A DNA stretch of 13,893 nucleotides from an uncultured Solirubrobacterales bacterium (GTDB lineage: Bacteria > Actinomycetota > Thermoleophilia > Solirubrobacterales > Solirubrobacteraceae). The stretch covers positions 1 to 13,893 of the forward strand of contig CALJKH010000118.1 in the NCBI GenBank assembly GCA_937973575.1, written 5' to 3'. Below are positions 6,603 to 13,893 of this stretch, piece after piece. How positions within the stretch are numbered: position 1 is the stretch's first letter; every line of letters starts with the position of its first letter. Made by a program: the position numbers and the translations under genes. A model generated the notes under the pieces. It saw only the letters and a program-made list of their open reading frames with translations. It made no database searches and was not told the DNA's origin.

Positions 6603-9101
6603 ATGCCCTCACTCCGCACCCGCCGCACCGCCCTATCGGCAATAAGTTCACTCACCATCCTTTGCTCCCTTGCTTTTGCCAACGCAGCAGAAGCTGCCAC
6701 GAGTGGTTACCTCTCTTATGAGGAGGTGGGTGGGTACGCCTACATCAACGGCTGTGACGGGCCATGTCCGGACTCGCTGGAGATCCCAGCGACAATTGAG
6801 GGACTACCGGTAGCCAACGTTCTCGCGGACTCCTTCGCGAGCGCAACGGGGGTAACAAGCCTCACCCTCGACGAAGGGCTGACCACGATCGGGACGAGCG
6901 CGTTTTCCGGAATGACGGGTGTAAAGACAGTCAGCCTCCCAAGCACTCTGACCTCAATTGGGGGTAACGCCTTCGGTGGAATGTCTGGTGTAACGAGCCT
7001 CACCCTCCCAGACGGATTGCAATCAATTGATGTCGGTGGGCTTTCCGGGATGAGTGGCATCAAGAGCATCACTCTGCCTGCAGGCCTAACCAGCATCGGG
7101 GGTCAAGCGTTCTACGGGATGAGCAGCCTCAAGGCGGTCTACTTCCTTGGGAATGCTCCGTCAGTTGGACAGGAGGCGTTCCAGGGAGTGGCATCAGGCG
7201 CGCGGGCGTACATCTCCAGCGGTGATCTGACCGGCTACGGGGGTGAGGGGGCTGACTTCAACGGCTTGGCTGTTACCTACGACGCCACGGCACCGGGAGC
7301 CCCTGGTTCCTTCGCCGCCGAAGATGCGCTTGTGAGCAACCCAGTCAGCACAACGGTTGACTTCACTTTGGCTGAAGAGGGCGGAACGGTTGAGTGCCGC
7401 TTCAACGATGGCGAGTGGGGTGCTTGCACGAGTGTTGATGGCACCGCGGGCAAGTTCACCGTCACTGACCTGACTGGCGGCGAGCAGAGCATTTCCGTTC
7501 GTCAGACTGACTACGCAGGCAACACCAGTGAAGTTGGAAGTGTCTACCTCGCACCAAAGTTGATTGGTGGTCCTGTCGGCAGCGTGGTCAAGGGAAACGG
7601 AGTGGCATTCCAGATCGCACACGCGGAGGGAGCGACTCTGCTGTGCAAGCTTCGGACAGTGCTCTCCTATGCAGACTATGCCCCTTGCCAAGACTGGGTT
7701 GACAACGGGTCGTTCAGCAGTGACCCCCAGGGAAGCAGTTACTCTCACATCTCACTTGAGCCGGGCGAAACGGCCAATGGGCTAACTACACGCACCTTGA
7801 CGGCGTGCGGATTCGGGTCCTGCGCGGGAGGCGACGGCAACAACACGCTCGCCTTCGAGCAGGTGATCAACGGCCAGACGTCGCTTGAGTCGAAGGCCAC
7901 TTGGACACAGGACACGACAGGGCCAAACGCTCCGACATTTTCGGGTAAGCCTGACTCCTTCACTAAGTCGCGCTCGGCCTCAATCGGCTTCACCGCCGAC
8001 GAAGCAAACGTGACATTTGAGTGTTCGGTTGACGATGGCGCCTACTCGGCCTGCACGTCACCGCAGTCGTTCAGTGACCTTCCCGACGGCGCGCACAGCC
8101 TCGCTGTCAAGGGCACTGACGCCCTCGGCAACGTTGGCACTGAGGGCAAGGCCTCTTGGACAGTTGACACTGTTGCTCCGGGGCCGCCTACTGTGACGTC
8201 CCCTGGCAGCTCCAACTCTTCCGGCACGACCATGCCGTTCAATGCGACGGGCGAAGCCGGTGCCACATTCTGGTGCAGTCTCGATGGTGGCGAGTTTGTG
8301 AGCTGCCCGAAGGCGACGCCCGGCCCTGGCGACCAGAGCACGCTAACTGTGGGTTGGAACACCAAGCTCCACTGGGGCGAAGCCTCAGATTGGGCTTCAC
8401 TCAAGTGGGGGACCCGCTTGCCTTACGGTGGTGGCTACATGTATTGGGTTGCAAATAGGGACCGCTCAGAGTTTCCTGATGGCGCAACCCTTGCCGCGAT
8501 CTGGGCGGGTAACAGCGCTAGCGAGGTTTACGGTAAGTCGTGCGCGAACTTCAACTCGACTGTTGGGGCTTGGGGATACAAGTTGATCGTTGGCGTTCCC
8601 GGAGATAGCCAACCAACGGTTTACAACAGCTTCGACGCTGACTGCTCGAGCACTTTGGCTGAAGTTCAGCCCTCCGCGCCGGCGCAGTTCTCCTCGTTGG
8701 GCGCGGGTGACCACACACTTCTCGTCAAGCAGGTTGATGCTGCTGGTAATGAGTCGCAGGTTACGTCCAAGAATTGGTTTGTAGGTGAGGTTGGAGCGCC
8801 GCGCTTGCTGTCGAAGGTCGGCCTGAAGTTCAACTTCAAGACGAAGGTCACGACCTTGAGCCTCAACGCTGTCGCTGACACGCGCGTGCGTGGTAACTCG
8901 ATCAAGTGGGTTGAGTACTCAAACCACCCGAAGCGGCCTGCTGCGAATGCAGTTCAGGCTCCGTCAAGGATTCGTGCTTACGCACGCACCGTCAACCTGA
9001 CGCCCGGTCAGGTTGCCTTCTGGGTTCGCTTCAAGGACACCCACCTCAAGTGGTCGGGCTGGTACAGGACCCGCTTCAAGCCGGGCGCGATCGGCTGGTA
9101 G
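6603..9101 (+). CDS. Secreted LRR and multi-Ig-like protein with shared C-terminal domain
   Basis: This is an 832-residue exported protein. Residues 1-31 are a signal peptide (SLRTRR, hydrophobic core, cleavage near AEA). A header with C51-x3-C55-P and 'SLEIPATIEGLPV' matches the LRR module header of the gene at 2262. Residues 84-175 are four LRRs of exactly 23 residues each, followed by the 'GNAPSVG ... LTGYGGEG' closure to about 225. Four Ig-like domains follow: 229-315 (CRFNDGEWGAC), 319-435 (atypical, extra cysteines), 437-522 (canonical, CSVDDGAYSAC) and 524-727. The last is split by about 125 inserted residues after CSLDGGEFVSC. Residues 732-832 are the shared C-terminal domain. There is no sortase motif or C-terminal helix. 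The role is likely surface adhesion or ligand binding, by family only. The ATG at 6603 is chosen over the in-frame ATG at 6525 because the latter lies in the terminator loop and would bury the signal peptide. Confidence 0.85.
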   Translation: MPSLRTRRTALSAISSLTILCSLAFANAAEAATSGYLSYEEVGGYAYINGCDGPCPDSLEIPATIEGLPVANVLADSFASATGVTSLTLDEGLTTIGTSAFSGMTGVKTVSLPSTLTSIGGNAFGGMSGVTSLTLPDGLQSIDVGGLSGMSGIKSITLPAGLTSIGGQAFYGMSSLKAVYFLGNAPSVGQEAFQGVASGARAYISSGDLTGYGGEGADFNGLAVTYDATAPGAPGSFAAEDALVSNPVSTTVDFTLAEEGGTVECRFNDGEWGACTSVDGTAGKFTVTDLTGGEQSISVRQTDYAGNTSEVGSVYLAPKLIGGPVGSVVKGNGVAFQIAHAEGATLLCKLRTVLSYADYAPCQDWVDNGSFSSDPQGSSYSHISLEPGETANGLTTRTLTACGFGSCAGGDGNNTLAFEQVINGQTSLESKATWTQDTTGPNAPTFSGKPDSFTKSRSASIGFTADEANVTFECSVDDGAYSACTSPQSFSDLPDGAHSLAVKGTDALGNVGTEGKASWTVDTVAPGPPTVTSPGSSNSSGTTMPFNATGEAGATFWCSLDGGEFVSCPKATPGPGDQSTLTVGWNTKLHWGEASDWASLKWGTRLPYGGGYMYWVANRDRSEFPDGATLAAIWAGNSASEVYGKSCANFNSTVGAWGYKLIVGVPGDSQPTVYNSFDADCSSTLAEVQPSAPAQFSSLGAGDHTLLVKQVDAAGNESQVTSKNWFVGEVGAPRLLSKVGLKFNFKTKVTTLSLNAVADTRVRGNSIKWVEYSNHPKRPAANAVQAPSRIRAYARTVNLTPGQVAFWVRFKDTHLKWSGWYRTRFKPGAIGW
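6852..7127 (+). repeat. Four tandem 69-base LRR units
   Basis: Units start at 6852, 6921, 6990 and 7059, exactly 69 bases (23 codons) apart. Each encodes a variant of 'VTSLTLPxGLxSIGxxAFxGMSG'. A fifth, diverged unit starts at 7128. The shared DNA and the fixed length point to recent unit duplication, unlike the older modules in the gene at 2262. Confidence 0.85.
8307..8684 (+). other. Insertion within the fourth Ig-like domain
   Basis: Residues about 569-694 lie between the first half of an Ig-like domain (FWCSLDGGEFVSC) and its second half (FSSLGAGDHTLLVKQVDAAGNES). In sister domains these halves are joined by about 10 residues. The insert is rich in Trp, Tyr and Gly (WNTKLHWGEASDWASLKWG) and has two cysteines (647, 681). 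It is not recognised as a known family. Confidence 0.6.
8796..9098 (+). repeat. Shared C-terminal domain, copy 3
   Basis: This copy is very close to copy 1, including 'EYSNHPKRPAANAVQAPSRI' and 'RTRFKPGAIGW'. DNA identity is high across the second half and runs past the stop codon: both continue with TAGCTA, then TCCAAGA and the terminator. This supports gene duplication or conversion that included the 3' untranslated region. Confidence 0.85.
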
Positions 9102-9126
9102 CTAGTCCAAGATTGTGAGTAGTGAA

Positions 9127-9154
9127 GGGGCCGCGATGTGCGGCCCCTTTCTCT
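9127..9154 (+). terminator. Intrinsic terminator (copy 4 of 4)
   Basis: GGGGCCGC (9127-9134) pairs with GCGGCCCC (9140-9147) around GATGT, and AA/TT can extend the stem. The tail is TTTCTCT. It ends only 26 bases before the acnA start, so the acnA promoter must overlap it, lie upstream with read-through, or be unconventional. No well-spaced promoter was found in 9102-9180. Confidence 0.83.
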
Positions 9155-9180
9155 ATGGCGTTCCTGTCAAGATGGACTGC

Positions 9181-11850
9181 ATGACTTCTAACTCTTTTGA
9201 CGCCCTCAAAACCTTCAGCCACGGTGGCCGTGACTGGGAATACTTCGACATTCAGGCGCTCAGCGACCGCTACGACGTCGCTCGCCTTCCATTCAGCCTT
9301 CGCGTGCTGCTGGAAAACCTCCTCCGCAACGAAGATGGCGTGTCAGTCCGGGCTGCAGACATTGAGGCACTCGCAGGTTGGGATGCCAAGGCAGAACCGT
9401 CAAAGGAGATTGCGTTTGCTCCAGCACGCGTAGTCATGCAGGACTTCACCGGTGTGCCAGCAGTGGTTGACCTCGCAGCGATGCGTGACGCAATGGGTGC
9501 CCTCGGTGGCGACCCGCAGAAGATCAACCCACTGGTGCCAGCAGAGCTTGTAATTGACCACTCTGTCCAGGTCGACTCCTTCGGCGCAGCAGCCTCGTTT
9601 GCCCGTAACGCTGAGCTTGAGTTTGACCGCAACCACGAGCGCTACTCATTCCTGAAGTGGGGCCAAGGTGCCTTTGACGGCTTTGCTGTAGTCCCACCAG
9701 ACACGGGCATCGTCCACCAGGTAAACGTTGAGTACCTGTCACGCGTTGTCTTCAAGGACGACGAGTCAGGCCGCGCATGGCTTGACACGGTCGTCGGCAC
9801 CGACTCCCACACGACGATGATCAACGGCCTTGGCGTCCTTGGCTGGGGTGTTGGTGGCATTGAGGCTGAGGCAGCGATGCTCGGCCAAGCAATGCCAATG
9901 CTGATCCCCCGCGTTGTAGGCGTGAAGCTGGAAGGCAAGCTGCCAGAGGCTGCGACTGCCACCGACCTTGTACTCACCCTCACCGAGCAGCTGCGCGCCC
10001 ATGGCGTTGTTGGCAAGTTCGTTGAGTTCCACGGTGACGGCCTTGCCAGCCTCCCATTGGCTGACCGCGCGACGATCGGCAACATGAGCCCGGAGTTCGG
10101 CTCAACCTGCGCGATCTTCCCAGTCGACGCTGAGACTCTGCGCTACCTCCGCTTCACCGGTCGCGATGAGGACCACGTCCAGTTCGTTGAGGCTTACGCC
10201 CGTGCGCAGGGCATCTTCCATGAGCCAGGCCAAGAGTCGCCAGTCTTCAGCGAAGAGCTGGTCCTTGACCTCTCCACAGTTGTGCCGTCCATCGCTGGCC
10301 CTAAGCGCCCGCAGGACCGTGTTTCACTGACTGACGCCCGTGGCGCCTACGAGGCAGCACTGACTGCCCGCGCTGAGGAATCAGGCGGCACAGCGCTGAA
10401 GGAAGCTGTCGCAGTCAAGCTTGAGAACGGCGCCGAGTTCGACCTCCGTGACGGAGCAGTCGTGATCGCAGCGATCACCTCCTGCACCAACACCTCAAAC
10501 CCGTCGGTAATGGTTGGCGCTGGCCTCCTCGCCCGCAACGCTGTCGCCAAGGGCCTGCAGGTGAAGCCTTGGGTTAAGACATCGCTCGCCCCAGGCTCAC
10601 TAGTTGTGACCAGCTACCTCGACAAGGGTGACCTGACGAAGGACCTTGACGCCCTCGGCTTCAACCTCGTCGGCTATGGCTGCACTACCTGCATTGGTAA
10701 CTCAGGGCCGCTGCCAGCGGAGATCAGCCAAGCAGTCCAAGACGGTGGGCTGGATGTAAGCGCAGTCCTCTCCGGCAACCGCAACTTCGAAGGCCGGATC
10801 AACCCTGATGTAACGATGAACTGGCTTGCCTCACCGCCACTCGTTGTTGCTTATGCCCTCGCAGGCACGATGGAGATTGACTTCTACTCCGACCCGATCG
10901 GCGAGGATGCTGACGGCAACGATGTGATGCTCGCTGACATTTGGCCAACTCCGCAGGATGTTGCGGCCAAGGTCGAAGAGTGCCTTGCCTCAGACATGTT
11001 CCGCAGCGGTTACGCAGGCGTGTTTGAAGGCGACGAGCGTTGGCAGGGCCTGCAGTCCCCAACCGGTGACAGGTTCGAATGGGACAAGGAGTCGACCTAC
11101 ATCAGGCAGGCGCCCTACTTCGAAGACCTGCAGCCAACCCCGGCACCGACTGAGGCGATCACTGGCGCCCGCGTACTCGCGCTGCTTGGTGACTCGGTTA
11201 CGACCGACCACATCAGCCCAGCTGGTGCGATCCGCAAGGACGGCCCAGCCGGCCGCTGGCTTCAGGAGAACGGCGTTGAGCCGGTTGACTTCAACTCCTA
11301 CGGCTCACGCCGTGGCAACCACGAGGTGATGGTGCGTGGCACGTTCGCAAACATTCGCCTCCGTAACCTGCTCGCCCCCGGTACTGAGGGTGGCGTAACC
11401 CTTCACCAGCCAAGCGGCGAAGAGCTGTCGATCTACGACGCAGCCATCAAGTACGAGCAGGAGGGTGTGCCACTGGTCGTCCTCGCTGGCGTCGAGTACG
11501 GCTCAGGCTCATCACGCGACTGGGCTGCAAAGGGCACCCGCCTGCTTGGTGTGCGCGCTGTGATCGCCCGCTCCTATGAGCGGATCCACCGCTCAAACCT
11601 TGTTGGCATGGGAGTACTGCCACTGCAGTTCCTTGACGGTGATTCGGCAGAGTCACTTGGCCTCACCGGCCAAGAGACATTCGACATTCCAGACATTGGT
11701 GATGGCGATGTTCCGGAGACCCTCACCGTCACAGCTGACGGCAAAGAGTTCAACGTGCGCGTGCGCATCGACACGCCAAAGGAGGCGGAGTACTTCCGCC
11801 ACGGCGGCATTCTGCCTTACGTCCTGCGTAACCTTGCGAGTGCATCCTGA
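9181..11850 (+). CDS. acnA: Aconitate hydratase A (AcnA/IRP1 type)
   Basis: The enzyme isomerises citrate to isocitrate via cis-aconitate in the TCA cycle, in the cytoplasm. The protein has 889 residues, the full length for the AcnA/IRP1 class. The [4Fe-4S] ligands are visible: C435 in '[11 protein letters not shown]', and C501 and C504 in '[13 protein letters not shown]'. The substrate-binding '[13 protein letters not shown]' block and the '[13 protein letters not shown]' block are intact. The catalytic Ser778 lies in '[14 protein letters not shown]'. The start at 9181 fits the usual N-terminus (S-F-x-A ... T-F). The in-frame ATG at 9172 would add three residues and cannot be excluded. An ATG at 9136 or a start at 9115 would begin inside the terminator. 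The AGATGGA just upstream is a weak ribosome-binding site. The stop overlaps the next start by one base, so the genes are co-transcribed. CCA and TCA codons are prominent. Confidence 0.96.
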   Translation: MTSNSFDALKTFSHGGRDWEYFDIQALSDRYDVARLPFSLRVLLENLLRNEDGVSVRAADIEALAGWDAKAEPSKEIAFAPARVVMQDFTGVPAVVDLAAMRDAMGALGGDPQKINPLVPAELVIDHSVQVDSFGAAASFARNAELEFDRNHERYSFLKWGQGAFDGFAVVPPDTGIVHQVNVEYLSRVVFKDDESGRAWLDTVVGTDSHTTMINGLGVLGWGVGGIEAEAAMLGQAMPMLIPRVVGVKLEGKLPEAATATDLVLTLTEQLRAHGVVGKFVEFHGDGLASLPLADRATIGNMSPEFGSTCAIFPVDAETLRYLRFTGRDEDHVQFVEAYARAQGIFHEPGQESPVFSEELVLDLSTVVPSIAGPKRPQDRVSLTDARGAYEAALTARAEESGGTALKEAVAVKLENGAEFDLRDGAVVIAAITSCTNTSNPSVMVGAGLLARNAVAKGLQVKPWVKTSLAPGSLVVTSYLDKGDLTKDLDALGFNLVGYGCTTCIGNSGPLPAEISQAVQDGGLDVSAVLSGNRNFEGRINPDVTMNWLASPPLVVAYALAGTMEIDFYSDPIGEDADGNDVMLADIWPTPQDVAAKVEECLASDMFRSGYAGVFEGDERWQGLQSPTGDRFEWDKESTYIRQAPYFEDLQPTPAPTEAITGARVLALLGDSVTTDHISPAGAIRKDGPAGRWLQENGVEPVDFNSYGSRRGNHEVMVRGTFANIRLRNLLAPGTEGGVTLHQPSGEELSIYDAAIKYEQEGVPLVVLAGVEYGSGSSRDWAAKGTRLLGVRAVIARSYERIHRSNLVGMGVLPLQFLDGDSAESLGLTGQETFDIPDIGDGDVPETLTVTADGKEFNVRVRIDTPKEAEYFRHGGILPYVLRNLASAS

Positions 11851-12902
11851 TGGCGTCACAAGACTTCCTGGACCTCCTTCGTGCCTCAGCCCCGTCGGGC
11901 CGCGAGACTGCTGCGGCAGCCGTGTTCCGCGCTACGGCTGAGAAGTTTGCAGATGAGGTTGTAACCGACCATGTTGGGTCGACTACTGCGCGTGTCAAGG
12001 GCAGTGCTGGCCGCACATTTGCAGTGGTTGGCCACATTGACGAGATCGGTTTGATCGTCAGCCATATCGATGAGAAGGGCTTCCTCCGCTTCCAGCAGGT
12101 TGGCGGTTGGGACCCAGTTGTCCTGATCGGCCAGCGGGTTGAGATCCAAGGCCGCAACGGAGTTGTCCCAGGCGTTATCGCGCGTAAGCCAATCCACCTG
12201 ATGGAAGCTGACGAGCGCGGCAAGTCAGCCAAGATCAAGGACCTCCACGTGGACATTGGCGCCAATGACGCTGACGACGCGAAGACCTTCGTGCGAGTTG
12301 GCGATGTTGGTGTGATCGCAGTCGAGCCACTCGAGCTGCCAAACGGTCGCCTTGCCTCGCGCGCTATGGACAACCGCATCGGCTGCTTCGTCGCTTTGGA
12401 AGCTGCGCGCCTAGTCAAGGAAGCTGGCGGCGCAGCGTTCGACATCGTCGCAGTGGCAGCCGGCCAGGAGGAGACAACCTTTGGTGGCTCCACCACGATC
12501 ACCCACAGCCTGCGCCCTGATGCTGCTATCGCAGTGGATGTGACCTTCGCAACTGACCAGCCTGGTGTTGAGACTGGCGAACTGTCAGACCACCACCTTG
12601 GCAGCGGACCAGTGATTACGCGTGGGACGACACTCCACCCGATGATCTGCGACGGCCTTGTTGATGTGGCAGAGGAAAAGAAGATTGACCACACCTTGGC
12701 TGCAGAAGGTCGCACAACCAGCACTGATGCTGACGCGATCACGATGAGCCGCGACGGTGTGCCAACCGGCCTTGTCTCGGTGCCACTGCGTTACATGCAC
12801 TCCCCAGTTGAGGTTGTGCAGTACAGCGACATTGAGGCGTCCGCCAAGCTGATCGCAGAGTTCGTGCTCGGCCTGCCAGCCGACGCTGACTTCACTCGGT
12901 AA
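11850..12902 (+). CDS. M42 family metallopeptidase (TET-like aminopeptidase / FrvX family)
   Basis: This is a 350-residue cytoplasmic dinuclear-metal aminopeptidase-like enzyme. Members usually form large tetrahedral assemblies that trim short peptides. The full set of family residues is seen: H62 and D64 in 'VGHIDEIG', bridging D174 in 'RAMDNRIGC', catalytic E207 and metal-binding E208 in 'GQEETTFGG', D230 in 'AVDVTFA', and H317 in 'YMHSPVE'. Some relatives were named endoglucanases, but the M42 peptidase motifs are complete. The ATG shares its A with the TGA of acnA (TGATG), which implies translational coupling. The HAD gene follows 14 bases after the stop. Linkage to aconitase has no obvious biochemical reason and may only reflect shared housekeeping expression. 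Confidence 0.9.
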   Translation: MASQDFLDLLRASAPSGRETAAAAVFRATAEKFADEVVTDHVGSTTARVKGSAGRTFAVVGHIDEIGLIVSHIDEKGFLRFQQVGGWDPVVLIGQRVEIQGRNGVVPGVIARKPIHLMEADERGKSAKIKDLHVDIGANDADDAKTFVRVGDVGVIAVEPLELPNGRLASRAMDNRIGCFVALEAARLVKEAGGAAFDIVAVAAGQEETTFGGSTTITHSLRPDAAIAVDVTFATDQPGVETGELSDHHLGSGPVITRGTTLHPMICDGLVDVAEEKKIDHTLAAEGRTTSTDADAITMSRDGVPTGLVSVPLRYMHSPVEVVQYSDIEASAKLIAEFVLGLPADADFTR

Positions 12903-12916
12903 GGGCTTAAGCCACC

Positions 12917-13621
12917 TTGTCTGGCGACGGCCGCCTTCTAATCCTCTGGGACATTGACGGCACGCTCGTGAGCGGTGCAGCTGACGCGCACGGTCGGGCG
13001 TTGGAGATGGCAACAGCAGAGGCGATCGGCCTTGAGGTCCCTACTGTCACAAGCATTGGCCCTGGTGGTCGCACTGATAGGGAGATAGTGCGGGTGCTCG
13101 CGGAGGCTGCAGGTGTGGACGCTGACGACTTCCGCTTTGAGCACGCAGACAAGGTCATCACCCGTGCTGTTGAGATCTACGGCGCGACTGTTGAGCCAGA
13201 CCTGACCCACTGTGTGCTCCCTGGAGTGGAAGAACTTGTTAGCGAGCTAGCCCCACGCGACGACCTCGTCATGGGAGTCCTCACCGGCAACATTGACCGC
13301 GTCGCAGCACTCAAGCTCGGTGCTGCCGGGATTGCCAAGCATTTCGACTTCACCGCAGGCGCCTATGGCTCAGATGAGGAAGATCGCCGTCGCCTTCCTG
13401 AACTTGCCCGTAACCGTGCCACCCGTGGCCGCGGAGCATGGGAGAAGGACCGCACGGTCATCATCGGCGACACCCACAGGGACATTGCCTGCGCGCGTGC
13501 TGACGGCATTGGAGTTATCTGTGTGGCGACAGGGCCGCAGACTGCTGAAGAGCTCGCAGACGCTGACGCTGTGACTGAGTCAGCTGCAGGCTTGAAGCCG
13601 CTGATCGAAGCTCTGGCTTAA
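12917..13621 (+). CDS. HAD-superfamily hydrolase, phosphoglycolate-phosphatase-like
   Basis: This is a 234-residue protein with the HAD phosphatase motifs in order: I, 'DIDGT' (D12 nucleophile, D14 acid); II, 'VLTGN' (T123); a lysine in 'AALKLG' (K133); and IV, 'IIGDTHRDI' (D185, D189). A helical cap lies between motifs I and II, as in subfamily I enzymes. The 'FDFTAGAYGSDEEDR' segment is usual in Gph-like members. The substrate cannot be read from sequence. The start is TTG at 12917, the only start codon in frame after the TAA at 12908 that keeps motif I at the usual distance. AAGGG, overlapping the upstream stop, may be its ribosome-binding site. It is the last gene of the acnA operon. Its stop overlaps the stop of the opposing gene. 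Confidence 0.85.
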   Translation: MSGDGRLLILWDIDGTLVSGAADAHGRALEMATAEAIGLEVPTVTSIGPGGRTDREIVRVLAEAAGVDADDFRFEHADKVITRAVEIYGATVEPDLTHCVLPGVEELVSELAPRDDLVMGVLTGNIDRVAALKLGAAGIAKHFDFTAGAYGSDEEDRRRLPELARNRATRGRGAWEKDRTVIIGDTHRDIACARADGIGVICVATGPQTAEELADADAVTESAAGLKPLIEALA

Positions 13622-13866
13622 GAAGAAGCAGCGATCTTTGGCAATACGACTGTGTAGATGGCGACAAAGCCCTCTACCAGCACCGTCTCAGCGTCCTCGC
13701 GGGTGCACTTGCCGGCAAGCATCCGCGCGGTGACTGCGTTGAAGCCAGTCAACTCACTCAGGAACACGAGGCGCGCCTTCTCTACCGGCACACCCTTGGG
13801 GCGGCTTGGCAGCAGAGCCTCGACCGTCAGCTCGAAGGCATTGCGCCAGCGGGCCGCAACCTCAAC
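13618..13866 (-). CDS. C-terminal fragment of an unidentified, possibly TetR-like protein (5' cut by adapter)
   Basis: The last 82 residues of a minus-strand gene end with TAA at 13620-13618. They are Ala-, Leu- and Val-rich and look helical, with 'WRNAFELTVEALL', 'FLSELTGFNAVTARML' and 'EGFVAIYTVVLP' segments. A helical C-terminal ligand domain of a TetR-type regulator would fit, but no DNA-binding part is present to prove it. The frame continues into 13867-13881 as V/M-L-F-R-S, which is adapter sequence and not protein. The gene is convergent with the HAD gene. The two stop codons overlap (13618-13621), leaving no room for a terminator between them. Confidence 0.5.
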   Translation of the reverse strand, partial: VEVAARWRNAFELTVEALLPSRPKGVPVEKARLVFLSELTGFNAVTARMLAGKCTREDAETVLVEGFVAIYTVVLPKIAASS

Positions 13867-13893
13867 AGATCGGAAGAGCACACGTCTGAACTC
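13867..13893. other. Illumina TruSeq adapter remnant at the contig end
   Basis: The last 27 bases start AGATCGGAAGAGCACACGTC and continue TGAACTC, identical to the TruSeq read-1 adapter as I know it. It is a library artefact that was not trimmed before assembly. Confidence 0.97.

Noticed and set aside
11750..12742. Minus-strand open frame (330 codons) opposite the acnA end and M42 gene
   Set aside because: Ser/Thr/Arg-rich shadow translation. The plus strand carries complete M42 catalytic residues.

Overview
The window looks like a chromosomal segment of a high-GC Gram-positive-type bacterium, probably an actinomycete. The secreted proteins carry Ig-like domains of the 'C-S-L-D-G-G-x-F ... 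C-x-S-P ... G-x-H-T' type, which are frequent in Thermoleophilia/Solirubrobacterales-like Actinomycetota. The lineage is an inference from style; there is no marker gene here. The last 27 bases are not genomic: they match the Illumina TruSeq adapter, so this is the end of an assembled contig, probably metagenomic or a draft genome.

Layout. (1) 1-539: the C-terminal end of a membrane glycosyltransferase-like protein. (2) 613-2121: an FAD-dependent oxidoreductase of the protoporphyrinogen-oxidase/UDP-galactopyranose-mutase-like superfamily, closed by a strong intrinsic terminator. (3) 2262-9101: three consecutive large exported proteins, each with a signal peptide. Their sensor/adhesin-like cores differ: BspA-type leucine-rich repeats in three modules; a seven-bladed RCC1 propeller; LRRs plus four Ig-like domains. 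Each then has at least one Ig-like domain and the same ~100-residue C-terminal domain ending in G-A-[IL]-G-W. (4) 9181-13621: a housekeeping operon of aconitase (acnA), M42 metallopeptidase and HAD phosphatase. (5) 13618-13866, minus strand: the C-terminal end of an unidentified, possibly TetR-like protein, cut by the adapter.

The most interesting part is the 2.2-9.1 kb tract. The three secreted genes look like cassettes. The 3' segment (C-terminal domain, stop codon, short spacer, terminator hairpin) is conserved in all three, and the leader plus first codons is conserved between the second and third. The middle is swapped for unrelated folds. The same terminator hairpin also closes the upstream, non-homologous FAD gene, so four near-identical terminators occur in 7 kb. 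The second gene has a plausible sigma-70 promoter whose -35 box sits inside a 25-bp dyad; the third lacks this segment. Both share a second imperfect dyad just after the -10 region. Together this suggests a regulated, modular family of cell-surface or secreted proteins with a shared, apparently uncharacterised C-terminal domain. Their role (adhesion, ligand binding, anchoring) is not shown by the sequence.

No rRNA, tRNA, CRISPR array, transposase or phage gene was seen. Intergenic gaps are all under about 150 bases and are described in the entries.
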